A stretch of 64,000 bases of DNA from Plasmodium brasilianum (GCF_023973825.1 NC_090127.1:434001-498000); one strand, 5' to 3'; counted from the first letter of the stretch, positions 51,405-63,600 are shown. Notes: generated by a model not told the origin, from the sequence alone. Numbers and translations: made by a program.

Positions 51405-53204
51405 ATGTACCCACTGAGTGATGCATATTTAGAAAAAACGTCCAACAATGAAATCATTCAAAGGATAATGGAGCTTCAAAATTTGTTGATAATTATTTCT
51501 GATAACATGGAATTGTTAAAAAATAAAAATAAATTATTGGATGAAGAGAATAAAAGTTTACAAAGACATATTAAAGATATAGTAAACCAAGTTAAAACGG
51601 AATTTACGCAAAATGCTCACAAGGATAATTCAGCTCATTCGGAATACACACCTGTCCATCTTCGAACGCAAAAAGGTGAAGACAAAAATTACGAAAGCTA
51701 CAATGGTAAACATAACAACACTGAACAGGATAGTAGTAATAATAATATAGATAATAGTACTACTAATAATAATATGTATGACAATAGTAATAATATGCAT
51801 AATAATAATACGAATAATAATAATATGAATAATAATAATAATAATATGGATGATAATAATAATAATATGGATGATGATAATAATAATAATATGGATGACA
51901 ATAGTAATAATATGGATGATAATAATAATAATAATAATAATAATATGGACGATAATAATAATAATAATATGGATGAAAATAATAATAATATGGATGATAA
52001 TAATAATAATATGGATAAAAACAAAAACAGAACAAATAACAACAATAGAGGTACAAACCATAACATTAACGAGGTAAATAACAGAAACACCCCAGAGGGG
52101 ATACTTAATAGTAAAAAGCATGTAGAATATACAAATAATACCATATATTGTGAAAATACAAATTACAATAAAATACAAAATATTAACAATATTAAACGAG
52201 AATATACAAATAATGAGAATAATATAGAGAAAGAGTTAAATGTTAGTAACAATAATAAAAAAAGGGGTGGCGATAATCCCACTCTTTTAAAAGATCATAA
52301 TTCATCCAGAAGTAATATTTATAATTTATTAATGGAAGGGGAAAAGTTTAACTCTTTTATTAACATGGCATCTAATGTTCTTAATTCTTCTTTTTTTAAT
52401 ATATCAAAAGAGCTTGAATATAAAAAAAGAACCGATTTAAATATTGTAAAGTCGCAGGACAAAACTGCAAGAAATGTATGTACAAATAATAATGAAATAA
52501 TTAAAACAAATAAAAGCTCATACAATGAGGGAAACAATAATTTATTAGAGAAAACATATACAAATAGTTCAGACTATAGCAATGAAAGGCCCCCTAACAA
52601 AATGAAAAGCAGTTGCGTTGAAGACGTAATCTTGCTTGACGAAGAAGAAACACAAGGAGGAGAACAAAAGTGTGAACATGAAGTAGCAAAAGAAAAAGGA
52701 GGAATAGAAAAACAAACAGAATCAGTAAATGAGAAGGGGGAACTACCTGATAAAGAGGAGCTAATTGATAAAAAGGTGCTAATTGAGAGGGGGAACGTAA
52801 TTCAGAAAGGGAAGCTAACTGAGAAGGAGGAAGTAAACGAGAAGGAAAAAGTAACTGAGGAGGAGGAAGTAATCGAGAAGGAAAAAGTAACTGAGGAGGA
52901 GGAAGTAATCGAGAAGGAAAAAGTAACTGAGGAGGAGGAAGTAATCGAGAAGGAAAAAGTAACTGAGGAGGTATTGTTTAAGAAGGATATAGTAAATGAA
53001 AAGGAGCAGCTAACTGAGAAGACAGAAGTAAATAAAAAGGAAGTAATTAAGAAGGAAGTTCCTGAGGAGATAGTAAATGAAAAGGGTACAGAAAATGTAG
53101 AAGCAGTGACTGAGAAGGATATAGTGATTGTGAAGGAGGAAGCGATTGAGAACGATACACAAAACCAGGAGACAAGTAATGCCGAAAATAACAAGGTTAT
53201 ATAA
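51405..53204 (+). CDS. SCOC-like short coiled-coil protein with Asn/Asp and Glu/Lys repeats
   Basis: Single exon, 599 residues from ATG 51405. Residues about 14-60 form a leucine-heptad coiled coil (IMELQNLL..NKLLDEENKSLQRHI) resembling the SCOC/DUF2205 family, whose animal members bind Arl1/Arl3 GTPases at the Golgi and affect autophagy. Human SCOC is little more than this segment. Here it is followed by about 540 residues of low-complexity sequence: (Asn)n-Met-Asp-Asp repeats (about 140-205) and Glu/Lys/Val repeats (about 440-560), including a 12-residue unit encoded by perfect 36-bp repeats. The SCOC match is by eye and the function is uncertain. Sequence after the stop looks like eroded coding DNA (see findings). 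Confidence 0.7.
   Translation: MYPLSDAYLEKTSNNEIIQRIMELQNLLIIISDNMELLKNKNKLLDEENKSLQRHIKDIVNQVKTEFTQNAHKDNSAHSEYTPVHLRTQKGEDKNYESYNGKHNNTEQDSSNNNIDNSTTNNNMYDNSNNMHNNNTNNNNMNNNNNNMDDNNNNMDDDNNNNMDDNSNNMDDNNNNNNNNMDDNNNNNMDENNNNMDDNNNNMDKNKNRTNNNNRGTNHNINEVNNRNTPEGILNSKKHVEYTNNTIYCENTNYNKIQNINNIKREYTNNENNIEKELNVSNNNKKRGGDNPTLLKDHNSSRSNIYNLLMEGEKFNSFINMASNVLNSSFFNISKELEYKKRTDLNIVKSQDKTARNVCTNNNEIIKTNKSSYNEGNNNLLEKTYTNSSDYSNERPPNKMKSSCVEDVILLDEEETQGGEQKCEHEVAKEKGGIEKQTESVNEKGELPDKEELIDKKVLIERGNVIQKGKLTEKEEVNEKEKVTEEEEVIEKEKVTEEEEVIEKEKVTEEEEVIEKEKVTEEVLFKKDIVNEKEQLTEKTEVNKKEVIKKEVPEEIVNEKGTENVEAVTEKDIVIVKEEAIENDTQNQETSNAENNKVI
51790..52020 (+). repeat. Coding AAT/GAT repeat
   Basis: (AAT)n-ATG-GAT-GAT units coding runs of Asn separated by Met-Asp-Asp. 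Confidence 0.9.
52839..52970 (+). repeat. Coding 36-bp perfect tandem repeat
   Basis: Three identical units at 52839-52874, 52875-52910 and 52911-52946, plus a 24-bp partial, coding EKEKVTEEEEVI. Confidence 0.95.
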
Positions 53205-53946
53205 TGTGAAATACTAAATGAAGAGTACCATACGTCAGAATATACAATTATTCAATTTTCAAGAAGTTACACAAAATAAAAGAAATATAAAAAATAAAAA
53301 TGAAAATATAAGTAACAAGTATGATTGGAGTGCAAATGGAAACAATAAAATAGAAGTAAAATAATGAATTATTAAAAATGAGAGTTTAAAATGGGGAATT
53401 AATAATGATGGCATACTTCAAAATGAGAATATAAGTGTGCATAACAACTTATAGTGATAATAACAACAGTATTGGGAAAATAGATCGTAATGGAATAAAT
53501 TAACAAAAAAGGCACGTAATTATGTTTGAAAAAAAAAAATTTTAAGATAACAGTTTTCTAGAATAAAACAAAAAAAAAAAAAAAAAAATTAAATAAACGA
53601 TTGAATGAATAGAGGACAAAACGAATAAATGAGCATATACTGCATAATAATGTATGAGCCCAAATTTTTTTTATTAATCCAAAAAAGAAAACAAAAAATA
53701 AAATACAGAATTACCCATTTTGTACACTTGAACAGTTGTTTCAACATAATTAAAAAGAAAAGCAACAAAAAAATAATTTTTTTTTTTTTTTTTTTTTTTT
53801 TTTTCGTACACATACAAAATAAATTTAAGTAATTCTTTTTAATTTTGAGTAGGAATACTTATTCAAAATTTGGTGCAAGAAAAATGTGCATACATATTCA
53901 TTTATATACATATACACATATATTCATAATAACAACAGTGTAGCAC
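53205..53946. other. Convergent intergenic with coding-like relic
   Basis: Sequence to about 53445 reads as Asn/Lys/Glu-rich protein in shifting frames broken by stops. After that come A and T homopolymers (A18 at about 53571, T26 at about 53779). No intact gene. Confidence 0.5.
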
Positions 53947-56284
53947 CTATATTTTAAAGTTATCCAAGCCGTCCCTTATTATGTTATTTCCGGCTTTTGT
54001 GTAAGTGTCTAATAACATTTTGGATGAAGAATGCCGCATAATTGCCTGCATATAAACAGTTGTACATATGAACATGAATATAAGTGCATGCGTATTTATA
54101 AAAGACTATATACACAATATCATGTAAATACTTTTCTTTTACACGAATGTGAATATACACACCTATGTTCACAATTAAAGATACATAAATACTAAAATAT
54201 ACCTGCGCTACTGGCAAGGGAACGGGGGGGTTTGAAGTTGCAGCTATGGTCGCAAAAGAGTGTCTTAAAAAAAAAAAAAAAAAAAAAAAGTATTAAATAA
54301 ACTTTTACATTCTGCATAATATCAGTAGTAATATTATTTTTTATACCTTAAAAGGTAAGGAAAAATTCTTCTCTTTTTCCCGTCTTCACTAATTTCAAGT
54401 CCAGCTCTAACAAAAAAATTGCACATATGGTCATTTCGTAAATATATATATGTGTACGTGTATGTATATGTGTATGTGCATATGTATACGTACGTATATA
54501 TGCATAACTATATATACATAAATGAACACCAGCATAACCCCGCATGAGCATATACATGATATCATATCAACAGAAGCATGGTACAATATTATTGGGGTTA
54601 TTCGAGAATTAATGGTACCTTCTGGCTGCTCCCTTTAGAGCAGTTTTAAAAGTTTCTGATAACAAAGGAGTAAATGACGAATGGGTAAATATGTGAAATA
54701 TTATATATATAATATATTATTTACGCATGAACATACATAATTTCATTTACAATACATTGATAATTATTTAAATTATGTTTTTAAAAAAATATACTTAAGG
54801 GAGTTTTCGTGTTTGTGTAATTAAATTTATTTTTAATAATCTCTGAATAAAAGCATAGACCTTTTAACGGTTTATTCTCTATTTCCCACCTGCCACATTT
54901 TTTGAATATGAAAATAATATAACGTGCGAAATGTAAAATATGCATAGCACTTATATAGTGGAACATAACGAATGATATATAATGCATAGATTCAAAAATA
55001 CAACTGTAGGAACATATGAAAATGCTAATTTTACCATTTTCTCAACTCGATATACGCGAAATTCGTTAGAGGAATTGATGTATTACTGTATTTCGTTTTT
55101 TGACCTTTTATAAAAATTTCTTTTTTTTCAAAATTTATGTCTTCCCAAAGAATTCGTAAAACTTCTGATGGGCGTAAACCAATACCTATGTATTTTTATA
55201 AAGATTCGAATTGATATAAACATTTTATGTACTACTAAAAAATATTACGTAAAAATGAAGTTATTTCTACTACCTATGCTTAGAGCAAATATTGCTCTGT
55301 GCATGTCACTGCTGTTCTTTAATAATAACTCTATCTAAAATGAAAGAATTGGAAAAAAGGTAAAAAAATTAAAATAAATAAAAAAACAAAACATAAAATA
55401 TATATATATTCAAGTTAATGTTTACATGTGATGAAATGCATGTTCGTTCGATTTTTCGGAAAAACATAGGACATATATATATGACATACTTCTTTCGGTG
55501 ATAAGGGTGTAATTTTTCTTCGAGGTATAGTACTCTTTTTTATTTTACGAAAATGGTGTATACTTTTTAAGTAGTCTCGATACAAGGCGTATTTCAAGGA
55601 TTGCTACAAAAGAAAAGAGTGAATACGTATAAAGAAGAAAATTAAAATGATGAAGAACAAATAGTAGGAAGCATTTCTTTATTTTTTTGTTGTATGAAAC
55701 ATCATGGTGCGCTACCTGATAAGTTGACTGGTATAAAGCCATAGTCCTAGGCGAACAATTCTTTGACTTTAAATATCTACAAAGGAGATATAAAAAAAAA
55801 AAAAAAATTAATTTACTTACTTAACTGTTTTCTTTAGTTGTAATAAAGAAACTTACTTTAAAAAACTCTCCCAGTTGTTCGGTCCTAACTCATGAAGTTC
55901 ATATTTTCCTAATTTCTTTTGGTAAAAAAAAAATATAATAAAATAAAATTAAGTAATACTATGTGAAATAAAATAAAGTAAAATAAAATATAGCAAAATA
56001 ATGTAACATGTCCATAATGATAAATATAGCATGTCCAAAAGGACCAAAATTACCAAAACCTTTGAAAACTAAAAGAATTAAACAAATATAAAAAATGGAA
56101 AGAGCATACTAAATTCTATTTTTATTTCTTATCTACCGGTAGAATATCATTCCAGAAACCTTTCTCCACTCTGTATGTATTATCACTTACTTCCTCCTTT
56201 CTGTTCGCAGAAAAGGTTAAAAAAAAAAAAAAAAAATATAGTAATTGTTCATTTAGACCAATACAACATATATGTATGTACGAA

Positions 56285-56339
<55 letters not shown>

Positions 56340-57058
56340 TTTTACATATATGTGAACACCTGAAGGGCATGTAAATATCTTCTATATATTTCTTTAGTTT
56401 AATTTTCTCTACAGACACATTTGTACCACAGTGCTTGCAAAATTTTACCCCTGCAAATTGAGGAGCAGAAATAAAAATAATATAACAATAACGGGTAAAT
56501 ATTTGAAGTAAAAACCATCGGATTTTGATTACCCATGTACATATGTATATATAAACTTATACATACTTTTACAAACGCATATGCATGTGTCTAAGTACTT
56601 ACTTGGCTTTAAAATTTTATTGCACATTTTACATTTGAGTGCAATACTAATTTTCTTTCTTTTTTTTTTTTTTTAATTTTTCCAATTTTCACTTTTCTTT
56701 CTTTAACATTTCTCTTCTCTTTACAACTAGCTAAATTGTCATCTATTTCCTCATCATCATTATCATTGTTATCGTTATCGTTATCATCATTGTCATCGAT
56801 ATCATTGTCATTAACGCTGTAATTGTCGTTATCATATTCGTTATCCTCCGATTCATCATAATTTTTCAAGCATACGGTATTATTTTGTACGCTTATATAC
56901 TTGTATTTTGAATATTTCTTATTTATATATATTAAATTATTATTATGTTTTAACTTGGTTAAATGAAATATATGAATCTTGTTTATGAAAAAACTATTAA
57001 TATGTTTAACATATTTTAAAAACAAGAACCAAATAATATTTTTCACTATATTATGCAT
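53947..57058 (-). CDS. int: Tyrosine site-specific recombinase (phage-integrase family), 13 exons
   Basis: Exons by eye: 57058-56603, 56450-56360, 56200-56137, 55915-55857, 55776-55716, 55603-55490, 55334-55274, 55185-55035, 54889-54795, 54655-54619, 54406-54347, 54263-54203, 54045-53947. All introns are GT..AG and phases agree from exon 2 on. Exon 1 joins in phase only if its A15 run (plus-strand T15, 56660-56674) is one base longer, giving 469 residues. In that numbering: a hydrophobic then basic leader, an acidic stretch, a zinc ribbon (CxxC-x10-CxxC across intron 1), a core-binding domain (about 165-275), and a catalytic domain with R307 (LRPSE), K332, R417 in LLRHSFAT, H442 (RHSS) and nucleophile Y452 (DTY). 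Position 414, usually His, is Tyr. This is the ortholog of the chromosome-13 PfInt recombinase (from memory). Target sites are unknown. Confidence 0.88.
56284..56333. repeat. (TA)n microsatellite in int intron 2
   Basis: About 50 bp of TA repeat within the intron between exons 2 and 3. Confidence 0.9.
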
Positions 57059-59303
57059 TATTTAATTTTCATAAGAAATATACATCCCAAAGTTTGAGTG
57101 CAGCATGAATCGTAAAAATTTTTTCTTATTTTTTTTTTCTTTTCCCCCAATTGAAGTAAATTTTCCCGATCTATTTAATAAGCAAAATATCTTATTAATG
57201 TTATATTTACTAGGCTATGGTTAAGGAATTTTAAAATACACATTCTCGGGTTACTACATTATGTGCTTTGCTTCTTTATTTTGATGTTTTCAAAAAAGGT
57301 TCAACACGCACAAAATTGATGACGTTTTAGGTAAACACATAATAATTATTCTCCAAAAAAAAAAAAAAAAAAGAGTAAAAAAGCAAAAAAAAGTGCAATT
57401 ATATAAATAAATAGTAAAAAATTAAATATTTTATAAATAAAATATTTGGTATACCTAATTACATCGCAAAAAAAATTGCTTAAAAAGTTTTTGTTTTATG
57501 AATATTTCTTTTTTCTACTAAATTCCTTTTTTTCAATTTGTTTTTTTTGTTATATTTTTGAAATCGTGAAAATATGCAGCAGTTATATGGACTAAACAAA
57601 AAAATAAAAGAAGTTCTTGATCTTTTAGTATTACACTTTACACGAATATTTTTCTCTCTTTTTCTTTATTTTGTTCGTAACAGAGCAAATTATTGTGTAT
57701 TATTTTTCCTTAATTTTTCATAATTAAACCTGGATAATTTTAGTACATTCTTTTTACTAACTGTTTGAAATTTATATAAAAATTGTTAATAAAAGTAAAA
57801 TTTAAGGAAAAAAGTAGAAAAAAAATATCCTCTGCAGGCTAATTGTTCTATTGGATTTCCTAAAAAAAAAAGCTTCATACATATAAAATATGTGTAATAT
57901 AAAACTTTATAAAGAAAAATTCTTCCTTTTAATTTTTATAATGTTACATAACTATATTATCATACTATATTATGTACATATACTTTAGTACTATTCTACT
58001 ATATTTGGTGTTGTATACATGCTCCATTAAGTCACATGTTAATATTACATATAAACATAATAGAACCTTAAAAAGTATAATTACATATGAACTACAAAAA
58101 TTAATACATGTATCTATGTGCTATTTAATTATATAAGACAGTTTTAAGTATGATAGCTTTATATTTGGCATTTTTTTTTTTTTCTATCTAAATCTATGAT
58201 AAGTAAACATCTTTAATAATCCGTTAAATTAAATTTAGAGAAATAAAGTCCTAGTATTGTAAAAATTGTATATATATATATATATAGATAGATATATGTA
58301 ATTCCATATTTCTCAGAGTATATTTTTAAATGTCTGTGCATAAATAAAAGCTAAAACAGCCATTTACATGAAAGAAAAAAAAAAGTTAAAAAATTAATAC
58401 AAAAAAAAAAAAAAAATAATAAAATATTACGATAAAATTAAAACAAAAATACAATGAAAAAACAGTAAAAATAAAACAAATATACAAAAAAATTGATAAG
58501 AAAACATAACAAAAACAAAACAAAATGATAAACATTCTAGAAACAAATTTCTTTTTTTTTCCATTTATGAATTTTTAATGTGCTAATGATATTTCATGAC
58601 AAGTGTTCTGTTCAATTGCTATATTCATAAACGCGATAACTGTATCATTATGTTGTCTCATATTGTTGTAATAATCATTCATTATTAGTTATGTTTTAAT
58701 TTTATATTTTAATAAATAAAACGAATAATATTACAGTTCTTACATACAGATTTATCATGCTTTTCATTTTCCTAATAATTCGTATTTTAACATTTCTTGA
58801 TAGTTATCAAATTCTTTCATGTACTTAAAAACTGATCGTTCATAAGGTGTAACAATTCTTCGAAGAATACTTCATTTCTTGCAACTCGGACATTGGTAAT
58901 TAAACAAATATAAACATATGTGTACATATGTATATATATATGTACACCCATTAGATTACTTCGAATACTTATTAGCGTTTGAGTAAACTCCCCTTATACA
59001 TGAAACATATTCCATTAAAAAGACAACCATACGAAATAATAGCGCTATTATTATCCCTTACTTATAAATATGTATATGTATATATAAATTATTATACAGT
59101 AATGCAAGAAATTCATTACCACACTTATTTATTGGGAGAAAATAATACAGTACATATGGCTGTATTATGTATATACAATGTGTACACTACTACTGATATT
59201 TTTAAAAAACAACTAAAAATAAAAAAAATATATTCTTAGCAACCTTTGCGCACTTTTTTTTATCTTATGGTTTTCTCTTATTCTTTTTATAAGTTTTTTT
59301 ATG

Positions 59304-59334
<31 letters not shown>

Positions 59335-59955
59335 TTTCTGTTTATATTTCAGCACGTACAAATTATAAAACTAAATAATATTCTTTACTTTTATGAATTA
59401 TAAATAACATATAGACAAATACAAAGATTTAAAAAACATTAAAAAAAAAAAAAAAAAAATTTAAAGCTTTTAAATTCACTATTATTTATACTTAAAGATA
59501 TTGTATTTGTAATGCGTAATTATGTAAAAACAAAAATACAAAAAAGAAAAATATTACGACCTAATAATATATTATCATAATAATTATAGGTGTAATTATA
59601 ATAAAAACTTTTGTCATTAGGATAATACAATAACTGGGGTAATGTAATCATAAAATGCGTTAATGTGACAAATGGTAACATAATAAATGTGCATACACAT
59701 GTATATATATATATATATATGGCATATAAGTATACACTTATACATTCATACATTTGCCTATTCCCACATATATTTACATGTGTATACACTCATATATTCA
59801 CATTATATCTATATATATAATATATAATACGCGTAATTTATTTGACATGTTAACTCGTAAAAAAACTAGTGATAAAATAGCACAACTAAAAAAAAAAAAA
59901 AAGAAAAAAAAGGAAAAGAAAAGATAACAAAAATACAAAATAAAAAATTTGTGTT

Positions 59956-59987
<32 letters not shown>

Positions 59988-60647
59988 CTATTTCTTAATT
60001 ATAAAACGAAAATTACAACTAGTATTTAGTGAATTTATTAAAATTGATACATAGGATATACAAAAATAAACGTGATAATGTATCATTGTGTATTAATAAA
60101 TAAGAACATAAAACATCAAAATATTAATAAGTTTTACATTATTACTGTTATTAACAACATAGATTTTAACAATTAAAACTGCGCGATGCGTATACATATA
60201 TATATGATATATATATGTATATACATGTATGCATTTACATTTAAGCAAATATATAAATACAAACATACAAGACATGTGTACGTAACACTCATATTTGTTC
60301 CCTCGTATAAGAAAAAAAAATGTAAAACCAAAATTACGGTATGTACATATTATGGTGTTAAAAAAGCTGTTCAAAAAAGGCTAATATTTTCGACCTTATC
60401 ACCTTGAATAAATGAGTTTTCTAATCCTAATTAACAATTTACTTGTGTACTTATTGCAGCTTTTTGTTTTCCTACGTGCATCGGTGATTTTTTTTTAGTC
60501 TATCTCTTTCTGTATTCCTTTTTTTCAGTACTAATTATTATTACTATTATAACCAGTATTTTATCTATTAGGGTTACATGATGGCAATACTCAGACATAC
60601 ATACAAATATTTGCACATATTTAGTAAAATTATATAATTCGTAACTC
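57059..60647. other. Long intergenic stretch
   Basis: 3.6 kb between two minus-strand genes, the longest noncoding stretch here. It has A/T homopolymers (T about 59310-59337, A about 59441-59458, A about 59965-59987) and TA tracts. One island at about 58764-59240 is more complex and coding-like (see findings). Nothing else supported. Confidence 0.5.
58764..58871 (-). other. Possible terminal exon of an unannotated small gene
   Basis: Minus-strand open frame of 35 codons ending at TGA 58764, read as RRIVTPYERSVFKYMKEF followed by a short Tyr/Glu/Leu-rich tail. Composition and complexity are like coding sequence, unlike the surrounding DNA. No matching start or clear acceptor was found, and I do not recognise the protein. 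Confidence 0.25.
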
Positions 60648-63600
60648 TTACTCATATGGGTTGTAACTGTTCAGATGCTTCGACAGCTTTTCCATTATAG
60701 CCATTTCATTAAAATTTTGACTTTTCTTATTATCTTTTCCACTATTATTATAATTATATTCATTATTAACATTATTCCTTATGTTATTCTTTTCAATTTT
60801 TAAATTATTATGACTTGATATATCACCATTGTGATTGGTACATTTCAGAACATCATTGTAAGAATTTTCCTTATATTTCAACATCTCTTGGCAGGTACTA
60901 ATTTTTGAGTTATTCTTGTTATAATATTTACATAATAAAGCATTTTCATTAAAACATTTGACATTATTACTTAACATTATCTCTTGCATAGTACTGTTAC
61001 AATTTTTTTCTAAAATGTTTTCTTTTGTTAATTCTAATTTATTTGTTCCCCTAATTAATTCTAATAAGTATTTTCCCGAAGCGCTACTATCCTTTACATT
61101 CCTTTCAAAACTATTATTTACTTTACTGTAATTTGCTTTGCCACGATTTACTCTTTTACTGTTTACTTCTTCCTTCTCTTGTAAACTTTCTTCCTCATCC
61201 TCTTCATTTAAATTACAAATTTCTCCTTTTTCAATTAAATTCCTGTTTCCTTTTATTTTATTTGTTTTTTTTAAATCAATATTTACATTAGAACTAACAT
61301 GAATATTATTTTGCAAATTTCTGTAGTCACACTTTTTTATTTCATCATTACATCCTTTCCGCATGTCTTTCTTAATGTTTGCTAAGAAATTATTTCTATA
61401 CTCCGATTTATTAATTTTATTAACTAGTTTATTATCTTTTCTCACCTTCACGTAATGTAGGTCATAATTATTATTATTATTCTTATAAGTTGCACTTGAT
61501 GGCATATTTGTTTTCTCACATCTGTCTGCTTTACCAGTTAAGGAGTAATTCAAATCGTTCATCTTATCACCGTTTCTGCTCTTAATACCCTTATGATTAC
61601 TATTATAATTATTATTATTACTATTATAACTATTGTTATTGATATAATTTTTACTACTGTTATAATAATGTTCATTACTGTTATAGTTATTTATATTATT
61701 GTTCGCGTTTCCTTTCTTCCCATTACCTTCCATAGAGCTCACAAACGACTTCAACTTAACAGGCATATTATTATCAACACCATTCATTACATGACCGCTA
61801 AATGGATCACAAATAATGTTATCACCTCTATTCCCTTTGCCTCCTATCTCGGAACCTGTAAAATCCAGCCATTCCTCCGGGTAAATATTGTTCATATTAC
61901 TCATATTTCGTGTTAAGTTATTTTTTACTAAATCATTTGAAAAAAAATTATTTCCTTTACTACTACTATTACTAACAGCACTGCTAGCATTACTGATACT
62001 CTTCCTTGTACTTTCAACGCCATCTTTCAAACAAAAAAGCCCATTATCTCTCTCCAATTTATTATTACTACCTTTATTTCTATTATCATTACTATTACTG
62101 TTATGATAGTTCTCTTTAACCAAATTTAACGGTATACTAGCTGCTGATGCCTCGATCTTCCTATTATACAGCACGGGATAGATCTCCTTGCCGTGTACAT
62201 ATTCACCCATTTTTGAATGCGAACAGTTTTTGTGGTAACAATCATTATACATCCGATTCTTTTTATTACTGTTATCGTTATTGTTATCGTTATCGTTATC
62301 GTTATCGTTATCGTTATCGTTATCGTTATCGTTATTGTTATTGTTATTGTTATTGTTATTGTCATGGTTGTTGTAGTTGTTGTTATTCTCCGTACTACTG
62401 CTACTCACAGCGCCATTTATTTTGATAGGGTAATTGTTTACGCTTTTACTATTTTGCACACTCTGCTTAAAATTATTTTTAATTAACGAGCCTTTATTAT
62501 ATATATTTAGACATTCTTCATTATATACTAAAGGAGTTGTGTAGTCCTCGATATTATATGTTGAATGAATTCCAAATTTTTCTTCATTCAATTTAAACAT
62601 TTCTTCAACACTCCATCCATTGGCATGATTATCACCAAATGTTTTATTATTGCAAGCATCAAAAGTTTTCTTCTTTATAGGTTTGTAATAAACTGCAGAA
62701 TCATCCAAAGAATGATAATAATATTTCATTGATCTTTTTTTATATCTATGTAAATCTTTTCTCCCATAATATAATTTGCTTTTATTACCATAAACTCGTA
62801 AGTGAAAATTTTTTCTCTTATCAATATATTGATCATCAAAACTTCTTAAACCAACCTCCTTCAATCTTAAAGCTGATAAATGTCCCATTCTTATTTTATT
62901 AAAATTGTAACCATATCCCCTTTGGTACATATCAAAATCTGCATTTTTTACCAATGTATTATGAATATTATTATATGTGTTATGTAACTTATTATAACCA
63001 ATGCTATTATTGTTTCCATAGTATAATTTATTATTGCTACTTCCATTACTAGTAATACTCACTTTCATGTTTGAATTAATTGTCATTAGATTCATGTCTT
63101 TATCTACATTTTTTCCTACACTTGATATAGGCTTGTTATGGCTGTTATAAAATTTACAGTCATTGTTGTCTTTCAAGGTTTGATCCTGAAACGATGTGTT
63201 TCCACCAGAATTCATATTATTAATAGCATTTTTCATTTTCGTTGTGTCATTATTACTAGAACTAATCATGTTACTAATGTTATTAACGTTACTAACATTA
63301 CTAATGTTGTTGTTGTTTCTACTTTCACTATCATAATTGTTCTCTTGATGTATAACATTTAAATTGCTCGAAGACAAATTATACACAAAACTATTTTTTA
63401 CAAAATCACTCCTTTTTAATGAATTTGTGGGTGTTAACAAATTTTCTACATGTTCATATATTTTTTTATTTCCAATACTTCTTTTCTCTACACTGCTTGG
63501 CATATTTTCTTCTCGATTTCCAATTTCCTTCTGTATATAATTAATCTTTTTGTTAACGTTTTTTCCATTATTACTACTACTACTAGTACTATAGAATTGA

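Noticed and set aside
51630..52178. Minus-strand Ile/His- and Leu-rich frames of up to 182 codons
   Set aside because: Antisense of the AAT/GAT repeat of the SCOC-like gene.
52802..53194. Minus-strand Ser/Phe-rich frame of 130 codons
   Set aside because: Antisense of the Glu/Lys repeat tract.
62126..62486. Thr-Ile and Val-Ile frames opposite the LsmAD gene
   Set aside because: Antisense of the Asp-Asn hexanucleotide repeat.
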